A DNA stretch of 64,000 nt from Mesotaenium endlicherianum (GCA_009602735.1 WELA01002708.1:124001-188000), one strand, 5' to 3'; positions 17,277-27,267 are shown, numbered from the stretch's first letter. Numbers and translations are program-made. The notes: a model not told the origin generated them from the sequence alone.

Positions 17277-20200
17277 ATGACGAAGTTTCTTAAGAGAATC
17301 ATCGGGTTCTCGCTTAAAAATAAATATTTTATTTTATTCCTTACCTCACTGCTCATCGTTTCCGGTGTGATGACGTTCATTGATATGCCCGTAGAGGCAT
17401 TCCCGGATGTAACCAATACCGAGATCAGCATCATCACACAATGGCCCGGCCGCAGCGCGGAAGAAGTGGAAAAATTCATCAGCATCCCCATTGAGATCGC
17501 TATGAACCCGGTACAACGCAAAATACACATGCGTTCTACCAGCATTTTCGGTTTGTCATTCATCAAACTGATTTTCGAAGATGGTGTGAAAGACCCGCAG
17601 GCGCGGCAACAGGTCATGAACCTGCTGGGCAATGCGGTACTACCACCCAATGTGCAACCCAGTGTACAACCACCAACCGGACCTACCGGGGAATTGTTCC
17701 GTTATACTTTGCGAAGCAGTTTCCGGGATGTAAGAGAACTAAAGACCATGCAGGACTGGGTGATCGATCGTCGTTTGCGCAGTATTTCCGGTGTGGCAGA
17801 TGTTGCCGCCTTCGGAGGAAAAACCAAAACCTATGAGATACAGGTAGACCCTGGCAAGCTGGCCAACCTCGGGCTCACACCCCTGGATGTTTTCACGGCG
17901 GTGCAAAACACCAATATCAATGTGGGGGGCGATATGATCTTCCAGAACAACCAGGCGTTCGTAGTAAGAGGTATCGGTTTGTTGAACGATATCGAAGAGA
18001 TCAAGAATATCATTGTACAGAACAACAATGGTGTGCCCCTGCTGGTAAAAGACGTTGCTACAGTGGAAATATCCAATGTGCCGCGGCTTGGATGGGTAAC
18101 GAGGGCCGACGGATTGACCGATAAAAACGGCAAAAGGGTTGTTACAAAAGAAGACGATGTGGTAGAAGCCATCATCCTGATGCGTAAGGGCGAGAACCCT
18201 TCCGAAGTAGTGAAAAACATCGAGCAAAAGATCAAATACCTGAACGAAACCGTACTGCCGGCTGACACGAAGATCGTTCCTTATTATGACCGAAGTGACC
18301 TGATCGAATACGCCACTCATACGGTGTTGCATAACCTCGTAGAAGGCGTGTTATTAGTAGTAGTACTGATCTCCTTGTTCCTGTTCGACTGGAGAGCTAC
18401 CGTTGTAGTAGCGGTGATCATACCCATTTCATTGTTGTTTGCATTCATTTGTTTGCATATCATGGGTATGAGTGCGAACCTTTTGTCATTGGGTGCCGTA
18501 GACTTCGGGATCATCCTCGACGGAACCATTGTGATGGTGGAAGGAATATTTGTGATACTCGATCACAAAGCCAAAGAAGTGGGGATGGAACGGTTTAACA
18601 AGCTGAGCAAGCTGGGATTGATACGCAAAAATGCAGCGGAAATCGGTAAGCGCCCCTTCTACCTGAATGTAATCATCATTACTGCCCTCCTTCCCATTTT
18701 TGCTTTCCAGAAAGTAGAAGGCAAAATGTTTTCTCCGCTGGCCTATACCCTTGGCTTTGCTTTGTTAGGCTCGTTGATCACTACCCTCACACTGGTGCCG
18801 GTCCTGATCAGCATACTCATGCGCAAGAATGTAAAAGAAAAACACAATCCCATTGTGCACCACATGATGGGCTTCATGCTCATGGGCTTTATCAAATCGT
18901 ACAAGAACCGGAAGCTGGTATTACCCGTTGCTTTTATCGCGATGATAGCCGGACTATACTCTTTCAAATACCTGGGTTCTGAATTCCTGCCACAGTTGAA
19001 TGAAGGAAGCATCTGGTTACGCATTCAAACGAACTATAGCACAGGACTAAACAAATCCGTTGAAATAGCAAAACAGGCCCGGGACATCATCACCGGTTTC
19101 CCGCAAGTGCAGTATTGTGTTTCACAAACGGGAAGGCCCGACGATGGTACGGATGTAACCGGGTATTACAATAATGAGTTCGACATATTAATGTATCCGC
19201 AGTCGGAATGGGAACCCAAGATTTCCAAAGAAGAGCTGATAGACCGGATGAACAAAGCCTTGTCGGTGATACCGGGTGTTAACCTGAACTTTTCACAACC
19301 GATCATGGATAATGTGGAAGAAGCCGTTTCGGGTGTCAAGGGCAGTATCTGTTTGAAAATCTATGGCGATTCGATCCCCTACATGGAAAGAGAAATAGGC
19401 AAATGTTTCAGCGTGCTGAAACAAGTGCGGGGCATCGAAGACCTGGGTGTCATACATAATACCGGTCAGCCTGAGCTCGACATCAACCTCGACCAGCAAA
19501 AAATGGCGCTCTACGGTGTTACCACAGCCCAGGCCAACGCGGTCATCAGTATGGCCATCGGAGGTCTCGGGCCCGGCGGCGTTCCGGCGAGTTCTTTGTA
19601 TGAAGACATCAGGATCTTCGGTATACGGGTGAGGTTACCGGAACAATACCGGCAAACACCGGAACAGATCGGAGAATTGCTGGTGCCCACGATGAACGGC
19701 AGTAAAGTGCCCATCAAATCCATCGCCACTATTGCCCAACGAACCGGCGCCAGCCTGATCTTCCGCGACGATAACCAGCGGTATGCAGCACTGAAATTTT
19801 CTGTTCGTGGAAGAGATATGGGCAGCACCATCCGGGAAGCGCAGGAAAAAGTGAACAAATTAGTGCACCTGCGCAGAGGGTATACCATGGAATTCCAGGG
19901 CGATTTTGAAAACCTGATACGTGCCCAGCATCGCCTGGCACTGGTGGTACCCATTAGTCTCATCCTCATCTTCTTGTTGCTGCTGAGCATGTTCGGTAAT
20001 TTTAAAGATGCATTACTGGTATTCACCAATGTACCCTTTGCTATTGTGGGAGGCATCATGGCCCTTCACATTACCGGCACCGATTTCAGTATTTCGGCCG
20101 GTATCGGTTTCATCGCCCTCTTTGGTATCTGTATACAAGATGGCATCATCCTGATCACCCGATTCAAAGAAAACCTGCTGGAGTTCCGGGGTGAAGATAT

Positions 20201-20468
20201 CCTGTACAACTCCATTAAGCTGGGTGTGAATACAAGGATACGACCCGTGATGATGACGGCGCTGATGGCGGCGATTGGTCTTTTCCCTGCTGCGATATCC
20301 TTTGGTATCGGCTCTGAAAGTTCAAGACCGCTGGCGAGGGTAGTTATTGGCGGTATCCTTTGTGCCATGCTCTTTTCATTGTGGGTATTCCCGCTGATCT
20401 TCCGGCTGGCCTATAAAAAAGTAGATACCAAACACAGAAACCCTTCTGAAGAAGGTGAAGTAGCTTGA
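17277..20468 (+). CDS. Heavy-metal efflux RND transporter, CzcA/CusA family (module 1)
   Basis: The 1063-aa inner-membrane pump has the twelve-helix RND layout. The TM4 motif GAVDFGIILDGTIVMVEG contains the two Asp and one Glu of the HME proton relay, in the CzcA-like rather than CusA-like form. Other marks are EAFPDVTNTEISIITQWPGRSAEEVE and the final SFGIGSESSRPLARVVIGG. Its substrate is probably a divalent metal or Cu/Ag, which the sequence alone does not settle. Compared with copy 2 it carries a Gly/Pro insertion (GLGPGGVPA, about residues 763-771) before the LYEDIRIF segment. Confidence 0.93.
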   Translation: MTKFLKRIIGFSLKNKYFILFLTSLLIVSGVMTFIDMPVEAFPDVTNTEISIITQWPGRSAEEVEKFISIPIEIAMNPVQRKIHMRSTSIFGLSFIKLIFEDGVKDPQARQQVMNLLGNAVLPPNVQPSVQPPTGPTGELFRYTLRSSFRDVRELKTMQDWVIDRRLRSISGVADVAAFGGKTKTYEIQVDPGKLANLGLTPLDVFTAVQNTNINVGGDMIFQNNQAFVVRGIGLLNDIEEIKNIIVQNNNGVPLLVKDVATVEISNVPRLGWVTRADGLTDKNGKRVVTKEDDVVEAIILMRKGENPSEVVKNIEQKIKYLNETVLPADTKIVPYYDRSDLIEYATHTVLHNLVEGVLLVVVLISLFLFDWRATVVVAVIIPISLLFAFICLHIMGMSANLLSLGAVDFGIILDGTIVMVEGIFVILDHKAKEVGMERFNKLSKLGLIRKNAAEIGKRPFYLNVIIITALLPIFAFQKVEGKMFSPLAYTLGFALLGSLITTLTLVPVLISILMRKNVKEKHNPIVHHMMGFMLMGFIKSYKNRKLVLPVAFIAMIAGLYSFKYLGSEFLPQLNEGSIWLRIQTNYSTGLNKSVEIAKQARDIITGFPQVQYCVSQTGRPDDGTDVTGYYNNEFDILMYPQSEWEPKISKEELIDRMNKALSVIPGVNLNFSQPIMDNVEEAVSGVKGSICLKIYGDSIPYMEREIGKCFSVLKQVRGIEDLGVIHNTGQPELDINLDQQKMALYGVTTAQANAVISMAIGGLGPGGVPASSLYEDIRIFGIRVRLPEQYRQTPEQIGELLVPTMNGSKVPIKSIATIAQRTGASLIFRDDNQRYAALKFSVRGRDMGSTIREAQEKVNKLVHLRRGYTMEFQGDFENLIRAQHRLALVVPISLILIFLLLLSMFGNFKDALLVFTNVPFAIVGGIMALHITGTDFSISAGIGFIALFGICIQDGIILITRFKENLLEFRGEDILYNSIKLGVNTRIRPVMMTALMAAIGLFPAAISFGIGSESSRPLARVVIGGILCAMLFSLWVFPLIFRLAYKKVDTKHRNPSEEGEVA

Positions 20469-20489
20469 TATAAATAAGATTCAACAGCG

Positions 20490-20526
20490 AAAAGGGCTGC
20501 CTCAAAACATACGAGGCAGCCCTTTT
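20490..20526 (+). terminator. Intrinsic terminator of efflux module 1
   Basis: Stem AAAAGGGCTGCCTC / GAGGCAGCCCTTTT with a nine-base loop, then TGTTATTGTTTTTTA. It separates the two tandem modules. Confidence 0.88.
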
Positions 20527-20620
20527 GTTATTGTTTTTTAAGCGATACCAGTTAAATTGCGGCGCAATAGCTTAATTTTTACTTATAAAAATAGTATACA
20601 TCGCTAAAAAGGGCCTGGTA

Positions 20621-20968
20621 TTGCTGCTGGCGCTGCAAATATTCAATCTGAGTGTCAGCGTGATTGATTTTCAACCGATTTACGCCAGCGCCAGTCTTTA
20701 CGAGGAATTCAATGACCTGGACACTGTCATTGAGTATATCTCGGAAATCCTTTTAGACTATAAAAACAGCTTTCCCGAACCCGAAAAGCCTGCTTCCAAC
20801 ACCCAGGCATCATTCGAAAAACACGTCAGCTTCAAACTGGGCATTCCCAATGCCTTTGCTGTTCAACCTGAAAAAGAGGAAAGCGTTATTACACATGCAA
20901 ATCATGTTGCAGATGTATATGGTTATCTTTTCTTTAAGGAAATCAATCCACCCCCTCCTAAATACTGA
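20621..20968 (+). CDS. Small protein opening efflux module 2 (diverged copy of the 14216 gene; start uncertain)
   Basis: About 115 aa are shown from TTG 20621, but homology to the first copy extends upstream in frame to about 20585 (reading KIVYIAKKGLV). That includes the first half of the hydrophobic N-terminus. Between the in-frame stop at 20573 and 20621 there is no ATG, GTG or TTG. The TTG used in copy 1 aligns with CTT here. The gene either uses an ATA start at 20585, is truncated, or is losing function. The shared C-terminus YLFFKEINPPPPK remains intact. Function unknown. Confidence 0.55.
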   Translation: MLLALQIFNLSVSVIDFQPIYASASLYEEFNDLDTVIEYISEILLDYKNSFPEPEKPASNTQASFEKHVSFKLGIPNAFAVQPEKEESVITHANHVADVYGYLFFKEINPPPPKY

Positions 20969-21140
20969 CAGTAGTATTTTGAGTACATTATTTATACAAT
21001 TAAAATTGCAGATAAATTATAATCCAGAACTTTAACAATCCGGTCGAAGGTTCAGGTAATACATTGTATAACAGGGAATAATCATTTACCAATGAGTTCT
21101 TGTATAGCAATTGACGCCCGGATTGATAAAACAAATATTA

Positions 21141-22457
21141 ATGATGACGACTGTTTTGTATCGGATAGCATTCATTATATGCCTTACAAGTGCCGCCTTC
21201 TGCTCACAGGCGCAGAATCAACCCCTCATTTCTCCCGTTAAGGTAGACAGCACAGCTATCTCCCTGGATTCTGCCGAGCAGATTTTTTTAAGAAATAACC
21301 TACTGTTGCTGGCGCAACGCTATAATATCGACGCACAGAAGGCGTTGATCATCCAGGCGAAGCTTTGGCCCAATCCCAACCTCGCTTATGCACGTGGCCC
21401 CATATTCGGCATTCACGATCAATTTTCCAATGTGGTGAACGCCGGTTTTTTCAATTATGCCGAAAACACCGCAGCCATATCGCAACTGATCTTACTGGCC
21501 GGCAAAAGGAATAAGCAGATCAAGCTTGCTGAAGCCAATGTAAAGCTGGCTGAATACCAGTTTTACGATCTGCTGCGCACACTGAAATACACTTTGCGTA
21601 CCGATTTCTTCAATATCTATTACCTGCAGCAATCGGCCAAAGTGTACAACAAAGAGATCAGCGCTATGCAGCAGGTAGTAACCGCTTTTGAATCGCAACA
21701 AGGCAAGGGATACATTGCAGAGAAAGAAGTAGTGCGTATCAAAGCGCAGCTTTACAGCCTGCAAAGCGAGTACAACGACCTCATTAACCAGATCAATGAT
21801 ACGCAAAGCGAACTGAGACTGGTGATGCAGGTTAAAAACCTGTATATATCGCCCATTGTTGATACACAAAAAAACGCCGCGCTCGACCCGGCCGCGTACA
21901 GTCTGACTACGTTGGTAGATACTGCTTTCAAAAGCCGTACTGACCTGAAGATCGCACGCGCCAATACCCAGATCAGCAAGCTGAACTACAATTACCAAAA
22001 AGCACTGGCGGTGCCTGATTTAACGGCTTCATTAGGGTACGACCGGTTAGGTAGTTATGTACAGAATTTCCATTCGGTAGGCGTTTCCATGGACCTGCCC
22101 ATTTTCAACAGGAACCAGGGCAATATCAAATCGGCCAAAGCGATGATACAGGTGAACCAGACTACTGAAAAAAGCGTGGAGGCTTCGGTGGAAGAACAGC
22201 TATACAGGGCGCTGCAAAAAGCGTATGACAACAACAAACTGTATAAGAACATCGACCCAAAATTCTCCGGCGATTTCGACAGGCTGCTGAATGAAGTGCT
22301 GATCAACTACCAGCGCCGCAACATTGGCCTGCTGGATTTCCTGGATTTTTACGATGCCTATAAATCGAATATCCTCCAGATCAATTCCATCCAGTTCAAC
22401 AGGATAAGCGCGTTTGAAGACATCAACTTTTATACAGGAACTAATTTTTATAACTAG
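21141..22457 (+). CDS. TolC/CusC-family outer membrane efflux protein (module 2)
   Basis: The 438-aa protein closely matches the module 1 duct protein throughout. Examples are RYNIDAQKALIIQAKLWPNPNLAYARGPIFGIHD and GKGYIAEKEVVRIKAQLYSLQSEYNDLINQINDTQSEL, split here only by minor substitutions. The ATG at 21141, with a signal peptide ending CSQAQ, is preferred to an upstream TTG at 21111. It is inferred to be the outer-membrane channel of the second pump; the duplication is recent enough that the residue pattern is easily aligned by eye. Confidence 0.92.
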   Translation: MMTTVLYRIAFIICLTSAAFCSQAQNQPLISPVKVDSTAISLDSAEQIFLRNNLLLLAQRYNIDAQKALIIQAKLWPNPNLAYARGPIFGIHDQFSNVVNAGFFNYAENTAAISQLILLAGKRNKQIKLAEANVKLAEYQFYDLLRTLKYTLRTDFFNIYYLQQSAKVYNKEISAMQQVVTAFESQQGKGYIAEKEVVRIKAQLYSLQSEYNDLINQINDTQSELRLVMQVKNLYISPIVDTQKNAALDPAAYSLTTLVDTAFKSRTDLKIARANTQISKLNYNYQKALAVPDLTASLGYDRLGSYVQNFHSVGVSMDLPIFNRNQGNIKSAKAMIQVNQTTEKSVEASVEEQLYRALQKAYDNNKLYKNIDPKFSGDFDRLLNEVLINYQRRNIGLLDFLDFYDAYKSNILQINSIQFNRISAFEDINFYTGTNFYN

Positions 22458-22483
22458 ATCACCTACTACCAGAAATATTTTTT

Positions 22484-23593
22484 ATGCAAAAGAAAATGCA
22501 ATCATCTTTTATCACCACCGGTATCCTGATATTAGCCGCCGCGATCGGAATGCAGTCATGCAAATCTAACAATGAAGGCAAGGCCGAAGAAAGGGAAAAA
22601 TATGTGATACCCGATTCTATTTTTAAAACACTGGTGGTAGATACGGTTTCGACTGCTCCGTTTGTGAACTCACTTACTTTAACAGGTAAAGTGTCGTTCA
22701 ATGAAGACAATGTAGTGAAGATCTATCCCATGGTGAGTGGTAATGTACAAGACATCAAAGTGGCGCTGGGCGATTATGTGCAGGCCGGACAAACGCTGGC
22801 TGTTATCAAAAGTTCTGAAATGGCCGGCTTCAGCAATGACTTGGTGAATGCTGAAACCAACCTGCGGGTAGCCAAAAAGAACCTCGATGCCACGCAGGAT
22901 ATGTTTACAAGCGGACTCGCATCGCAGAAAGACCTGCTGGCGGCCGAAGCGGCACATGAGCAGGCCAAATCGGAACTGGCCCGTATCAACCGTGTGCTGA
23001 AGATCAATGGCGGAAATACACAAGGCGAATACGTGGTAAAAGCGCCGATCAGCGGTTTCATCGTGGAGAAGTTTGCCACCAACAATATGGCCATCCGGTC
23101 TGACAACGGCGGCAACATGTTTACTATTTCAGACCTGAAAAATGTTTGGGTACAAGCCAATGTGTATGAATCCAATATCAGCCTTATTCACCTGGGTGAG
23201 AACGTAGACGTTACTACCCTCGCCTACCCCAAGAAAGTGTTCAAAGGCAAGGTAGATAAGATGCTGAACGTGCTCGACCCTAACAACAAAGTAATGAAAG
23301 TGCGCGTGGTATTAGCCAACCAGGATTATATGCTGAAGCCGGAAATGTTTGCGAGTGTTACCCTTACCAATAGGGAAAACAAAGAAAACATCGCCATCCC
23401 TACCAGCGCCCTGATATTCGATCACAGTCAGTATTATGTGCTGGTGTACCACAGCAAATCGGATGTACGGATCACTCCTGTTAAATTCATCAATACAGTA
23501 GGCGATAAAACCTTCATCTCTTCAGGCGTCGACAAAGGCGACAAGATCATTGCGTCTCAGGCTTTGTTGATCTATGGGTCTTTAAATAACTAA
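22484..23593 (+). CDS. RND efflux periplasmic adaptor lipoprotein (module 2)
   Basis: The 369-aa protein has exactly the same length as its module 1 counterpart and shares nearly every motif: lipobox MQSC (Cys26), PMVSGNVQDIKVALGDYVQAGQTLAVIKSSEM split lipoyl domain, NGGNTQGEYVVKAPISGFIVEKF. Differences concentrate in the N-terminal linker and the last 40 residues. It should bridge the second pump and duct. It lies 26 bases after the duct gene and 17 before the pump gene. Confidence 0.93.
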   Translation: MQKKMQSSFITTGILILAAAIGMQSCKSNNEGKAEEREKYVIPDSIFKTLVVDTVSTAPFVNSLTLTGKVSFNEDNVVKIYPMVSGNVQDIKVALGDYVQAGQTLAVIKSSEMAGFSNDLVNAETNLRVAKKNLDATQDMFTSGLASQKDLLAAEAAHEQAKSELARINRVLKINGGNTQGEYVVKAPISGFIVEKFATNNMAIRSDNGGNMFTISDLKNVWVQANVYESNISLIHLGENVDVTTLAYPKKVFKGKVDKMLNVLDPNNKVMKVRVVLANQDYMLKPEMFASVTLTNRENKENIAIPTSALIFDHSQYYVLVYHSKSDVRITPVKFINTVGDKTFISSGVDKGDKIIASQALLIYGSLNN

Positions 23594-23610
23594 CATTAAA
23601 ATCAGTTGAG

Positions 23611-26600
23611 ATGAATAAATTTCTGAAAGGCGTCATAGCTTTTTCACTGAAGAATAAATACTTCATTTTATTTGTTTCGGTGTTGCTGGTGATCGTGGGT
23701 GTGATCACGTTCCGTGATATGCCCATTGAAGCATTCCCCGATGTTACCAATACCGAGATCAGTATCATTACACAATGGCCGGGCAGAAGTGCTGAGGAGG
23801 TGGAAAAATTTATTACCATCCCTGTAGAAATTGCCATGAATCCGGTTCAACGAAAAATGAGCCTGCGTTCCAGCAGTATATTCGGACTGTCTTTTGTTAA
23901 GCTGATCTTTGAAGACGGCGTAAAAGACCCCGAGGCGCGCCAGCAAGTAATGAACCTGCTGGGTAATGCCAACCTGCCCAATGGTATTTCCCCTTCAGTG
24001 CAACCGCCTACCGGTCCCACCGGAGAGATCTACCGTTACACCCTGCGCAGTGACCTCCGCGATGAGCGCGAACTGAAAACCATGCAGGACTGGGTCATCG
24101 ACAGGCGCCTGCGGGCTGTACCTGGTGTAGCCGATATCGTGAGCTTTGGCGGCCGTACCAAAACCTATGAAATACAGGTGGATCCCGGTAAATTATACAA
24201 TCTCGGTATCACGCCTCTGGATGTGTTCAACGCCGTTCAAAAAAGCAATATCAATATCGGCGGTGATGTGATCATACAGAACAACCAGGCCTATGTAGTA
24301 AGAGGTATTGGGTTGCTCGACAATATCAACGAGATCAAGAACATCATCGTTGAAACCAATAATGGAGTACCCGTATTGGTGAAGGATGTAGCTACTGTGG
24401 AGATATCCAATATGCCCCGCCTGGGACACGTGAGCCGTTCCGACGCTATTGTTGATTCGGCCGGTCACCGCACCAGTACCGATGAGGCCGATGTGGTAGA
24501 AGCCATTATCCTGATGCGCAAAGGAGAGAATCCTTCGAAAGTAGTAGATGCGGTGAAAGAGCAGATCAAAAAACTGAATACTACTGTATTGCCGCAGGAT
24601 ACGAAAATTGTTCCCTATTACGATCGTGCCGACCTGATCTCCTATGCCACGCATACAGTATTGCACAACCTTACAGAAGGTATACTGCTGGTTACCCTGT
24701 TGGTGTCGTTGTTCATGTTCAACTGGCGTACCACATTGATCGTATCGATCATCATTCCTATGGCCTTGCTGTTTGCCTTTATCTGCCTGCGGTTGATGGG
24801 GATGAGCGCCAACCTCCTGTCGCTCGGCGCTGTGGACTTTGGTATCATCATCGACGGTGCGGTGGTGATGGTGGAAGGCATGTTCGTGATACTCGATCAT
24901 AAAGCGCGGGACATGGGCATGGAACGTTTCAATAAGATCACCAAAATGGGCATCATCAAAAACAGCGGCGGACAACTGGCCAAAGCTATTTTCTATGCCA
25001 AAGTGATTATCATCACAGGGCTCCTACCCATTTTCGCTTTCCAGAAAGTAGAGGGTAAGATGTTCTCACCCCTGGCCTATACCCTTGGCTTCGCTTTGTT
25101 GGGTGCGCTGATCACCACGCTTACACTGGTGCCGGTGCTCATCAATATGCTGCTGCGCAAGAACGTGCACGAAAAACACAATCCCATCGTGCATCATCTC
25201 ACCGGCTTCATGCTGAATGGTTTTGCACTGGCATTCAAGAGAAGAAAACTGGTCATTCCGCTGGCTTTTTTAGTGATGTGTTTCGGCCTCTATTCTTTCA
25301 GACACCTGGGTACTGAATTCCTTCCCGAGCTGAACGAAGGATCGATCTGGCTCAGGGTGCAGTTACCTTATAGTGTATCGCTCGACAAATCGGTAGAAAT
25401 ATCCAAACAGGTTAGGGATATATTGATATCATTCCCGCAGGTGAAACACGCTGTATCGCAAACGGGCCGTCCGGATGATGGCACCGATGTAACCGGGTTT
25501 TACAACAATGAATTCGATGTGATATTGTATCCCAGCGAAGACTGGAAGCCGAAAATTTCCAAAGAAGAATTGATAGACCAGATGAATGCCAAACTATCGG
25601 TGATCCCAGGAGTCAACCTCAACTTCTCGCAACCCATCATGGATAATGTGGAAGAAGCGGTATCGGGTGTAAAAGGTTCTATCTGTGTGAAGGTATATGG
25701 CGATTCATTGGATTATATGGAGGGAAAGATCAACGATGTGTACAATATCTTAAAGAAAGTAAAAGGTATTGAAGACCTCGGCGTTATCCGTAACATTGGC
25801 CAGCCGGAGCTGGACATCAACCTCGATCAACAGAAGATGGCGCTCTATGGTGTGGCTACGGCCGATGCCAACGCCGTCATTGCCATGGCCATCGGCGGAC
25901 AAACCGCTTCTACTCTTTATGAAGGCATCAAAACCTTTGATATCCGTTTACGCCTGCCGGAAGCATTCAGGAAAACACCGGATGATATCGGCAACCTGTT
26001 GGTGCCTACGCAATCGGGCTCCAAAGTGCCGATCAAAGAGATCGCCTCCATCTCAGAAAAAACCGGCCCCTGCCTGATCTTCCGCGACGACAACGAACGC
26101 TATTCTGCGCTCAAGTTCTCTATACGCGGAAGAGATATGGGAAGCACCATTGCCGAAAGCCAGGAAAAAGTGAACGCCAAAGTGCAGGTGAAAAGAGGTT
26201 ATCGCATGGCATGGCAGGGTGATTTTGAGAACGAACAGCGTGCTTCAAAAAGACTGGCCATGGTAGTGCCCATCAGCCTGTTGCTGATATTCCTTCTACT
26301 GTTTACCATGTTCGGGAATTTCAAAGACGCGGGTCTGGTCTTCCTCAACGTACCCTTTGCGATTGTGGGAGGTATATTCGCCCTGCACCTTACGAATACG
26401 AACTTCAGTATCTCTGCGGGTATCGGTTTCATTGCCCTGTTCGGTATTTGTATACAGGATGGTGTGTTGCTGATTACGGTATTCAAACAGAACCTCGATC
26501 ACATCAAAGGGCAAACGGCATCGCTGTACAATGCTATTAAGCTGGGAGTGAATTCGCGGATACGACCTGTAATGATGACGGCGCTGATGGCGGCGATCGG

Positions 26601-26802
26601 TCTCTTCCCTGCCGCCATTTCTCATGGCATCGGTTCGGAAAGCTCCAGGCCCCTGGCCAGAGTGGTGATCGGAGGTATTCTCTGCGCCATGATCTTCTCA
26701 CTGTGGGTATTCCCGCTGATCTTCAGATTGGCCTACAAAAATGTAGACACCAAACATGTGGATCCTGCAGAAACTGCAAATGGAACAACCCCTATAAATT
26801 AA
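23611..26802 (+). CDS. Heavy-metal efflux RND transporter, CzcA/CusA family (module 2)
   Basis: This 1063-aa pump is the duplicate of 17277-20468. It keeps the TM4 motif GAVDFGIIIDGAVVMVEG and the porter signature SQTGRPDDGTDVTGFYNNEF. It lacks the Gly/Pro insertion of copy 1 in the loop before LYEGIKTFDIRLRL and carries a slightly longer C-terminal tail. Differences in porter-domain loops suggest the two pumps may have diverged in substrate. No metal-responsive regulator or P-type ATPase is encoded nearby. Confidence 0.93.
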   Translation: MNKFLKGVIAFSLKNKYFILFVSVLLVIVGVITFRDMPIEAFPDVTNTEISIITQWPGRSAEEVEKFITIPVEIAMNPVQRKMSLRSSSIFGLSFVKLIFEDGVKDPEARQQVMNLLGNANLPNGISPSVQPPTGPTGEIYRYTLRSDLRDERELKTMQDWVIDRRLRAVPGVADIVSFGGRTKTYEIQVDPGKLYNLGITPLDVFNAVQKSNINIGGDVIIQNNQAYVVRGIGLLDNINEIKNIIVETNNGVPVLVKDVATVEISNMPRLGHVSRSDAIVDSAGHRTSTDEADVVEAIILMRKGENPSKVVDAVKEQIKKLNTTVLPQDTKIVPYYDRADLISYATHTVLHNLTEGILLVTLLVSLFMFNWRTTLIVSIIIPMALLFAFICLRLMGMSANLLSLGAVDFGIIIDGAVVMVEGMFVILDHKARDMGMERFNKITKMGIIKNSGGQLAKAIFYAKVIIITGLLPIFAFQKVEGKMFSPLAYTLGFALLGALITTLTLVPVLINMLLRKNVHEKHNPIVHHLTGFMLNGFALAFKRRKLVIPLAFLVMCFGLYSFRHLGTEFLPELNEGSIWLRVQLPYSVSLDKSVEISKQVRDILISFPQVKHAVSQTGRPDDGTDVTGFYNNEFDVILYPSEDWKPKISKEELIDQMNAKLSVIPGVNLNFSQPIMDNVEEAVSGVKGSICVKVYGDSLDYMEGKINDVYNILKKVKGIEDLGVIRNIGQPELDINLDQQKMALYGVATADANAVIAMAIGGQTASTLYEGIKTFDIRLRLPEAFRKTPDDIGNLLVPTQSGSKVPIKEIASISEKTGPCLIFRDDNERYSALKFSIRGRDMGSTIAESQEKVNAKVQVKRGYRMAWQGDFENEQRASKRLAMVVPISLLLIFLLLFTMFGNFKDAGLVFLNVPFAIVGGIFALHLTNTNFSISAGIGFIALFGICIQDGVLLITVFKQNLDHIKGQTASLYNAIKLGVNSRIRPVMMTALMAAIGLFPAAISHGIGSESSRPLARVVIGGILCAMIFSLWVFPLIFRLAYKNVDTKHVDPAETANGTTPIN

Positions 26803-26809
26803 TCCTCAT

Positions 26810-26882
26810 CCCCATGTTGAAACATGGGGCAAAGTTAGGAGGATGTTTTTAATAAAAAAGGAGGCCATTCACCTCCTTTTTT
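26810..26882. terminator. Double hairpin terminator between efflux module 2 and the iron-sulfur carrier gene
   Basis: Two hairpins: CCCCATGT-TGAA-ACATGGGG (26810-26829) and AAAAAAGGAGG/CCTCCTTTTTT with a seven-base loop (26854-26882). The second is flanked by A and T runs and can terminate both converging transcripts. Confidence 0.85.
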
Positions 26883-26901
26883 TTATTTCATTCAGAAAGG
26901 A

Positions 26902-27255
26902 TTATACTGCGAAGGAAGTGCCGCAGCCACAGGTTTTGCTGGCATTGGGATTGCTGAAAGTGAATCCTCGGCTGTTGAGTCCGCCTTGCCAGTCCACCTC
27001 CATTCCGTGCAGGTATAACTGGTGACTCTTGTTCATGATGCAGGGAATGCCTCCGAGTTCAAATGACATATCACTGGCATCGGGGTGGTCAAAACCCAGC
27101 ACATAAGTCATGCCACTGCATCCGCCGCCTTTTACGCCAATACGCAATTGTTGGCTGTGGTCAAACCCGGCTTCTCCCATTAAACGTTTCAATTCTTCAA
27201 TGGCGCCTTCTGTTAAGGTCACCGGAGGTATTGTTGCTATCGTTTCCATACTCAT
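26902..27255 (-). CDS. A-type iron-sulfur cluster carrier (IscA/ErpA/SufA family)
   Basis: The 117-aa protein has the three ligand cysteines of A-type carriers: Cys46 in VKGGGCSGMTY and Cys109/Cys111 in KTCGCG. It also has the typical end of the fold (GLNSRGFTFSNPNA). It delivers Fe-S clusters to apoproteins. A longer frame extends to 27663, but the family start is MSMETIATIPPVTLTEGA at 27255. That start lies 12 bases after an exact -7 element on the minus strand. Which of IscA, ErpA or SufA it is cannot be settled. Confidence 0.92.
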   Translation of the reverse strand: MSMETIATIPPVTLTEGAIEELKRLMGEAGFDHSQQLRIGVKGGGCSGMTYVLGFDHPDASDMSFELGGIPCIMNKSHQLYLHGMEVDWQGGLNSRGFTFSNPNASKTCGCGTSFAV

Positions 27256-27267
27256 CTTTTGTATATG

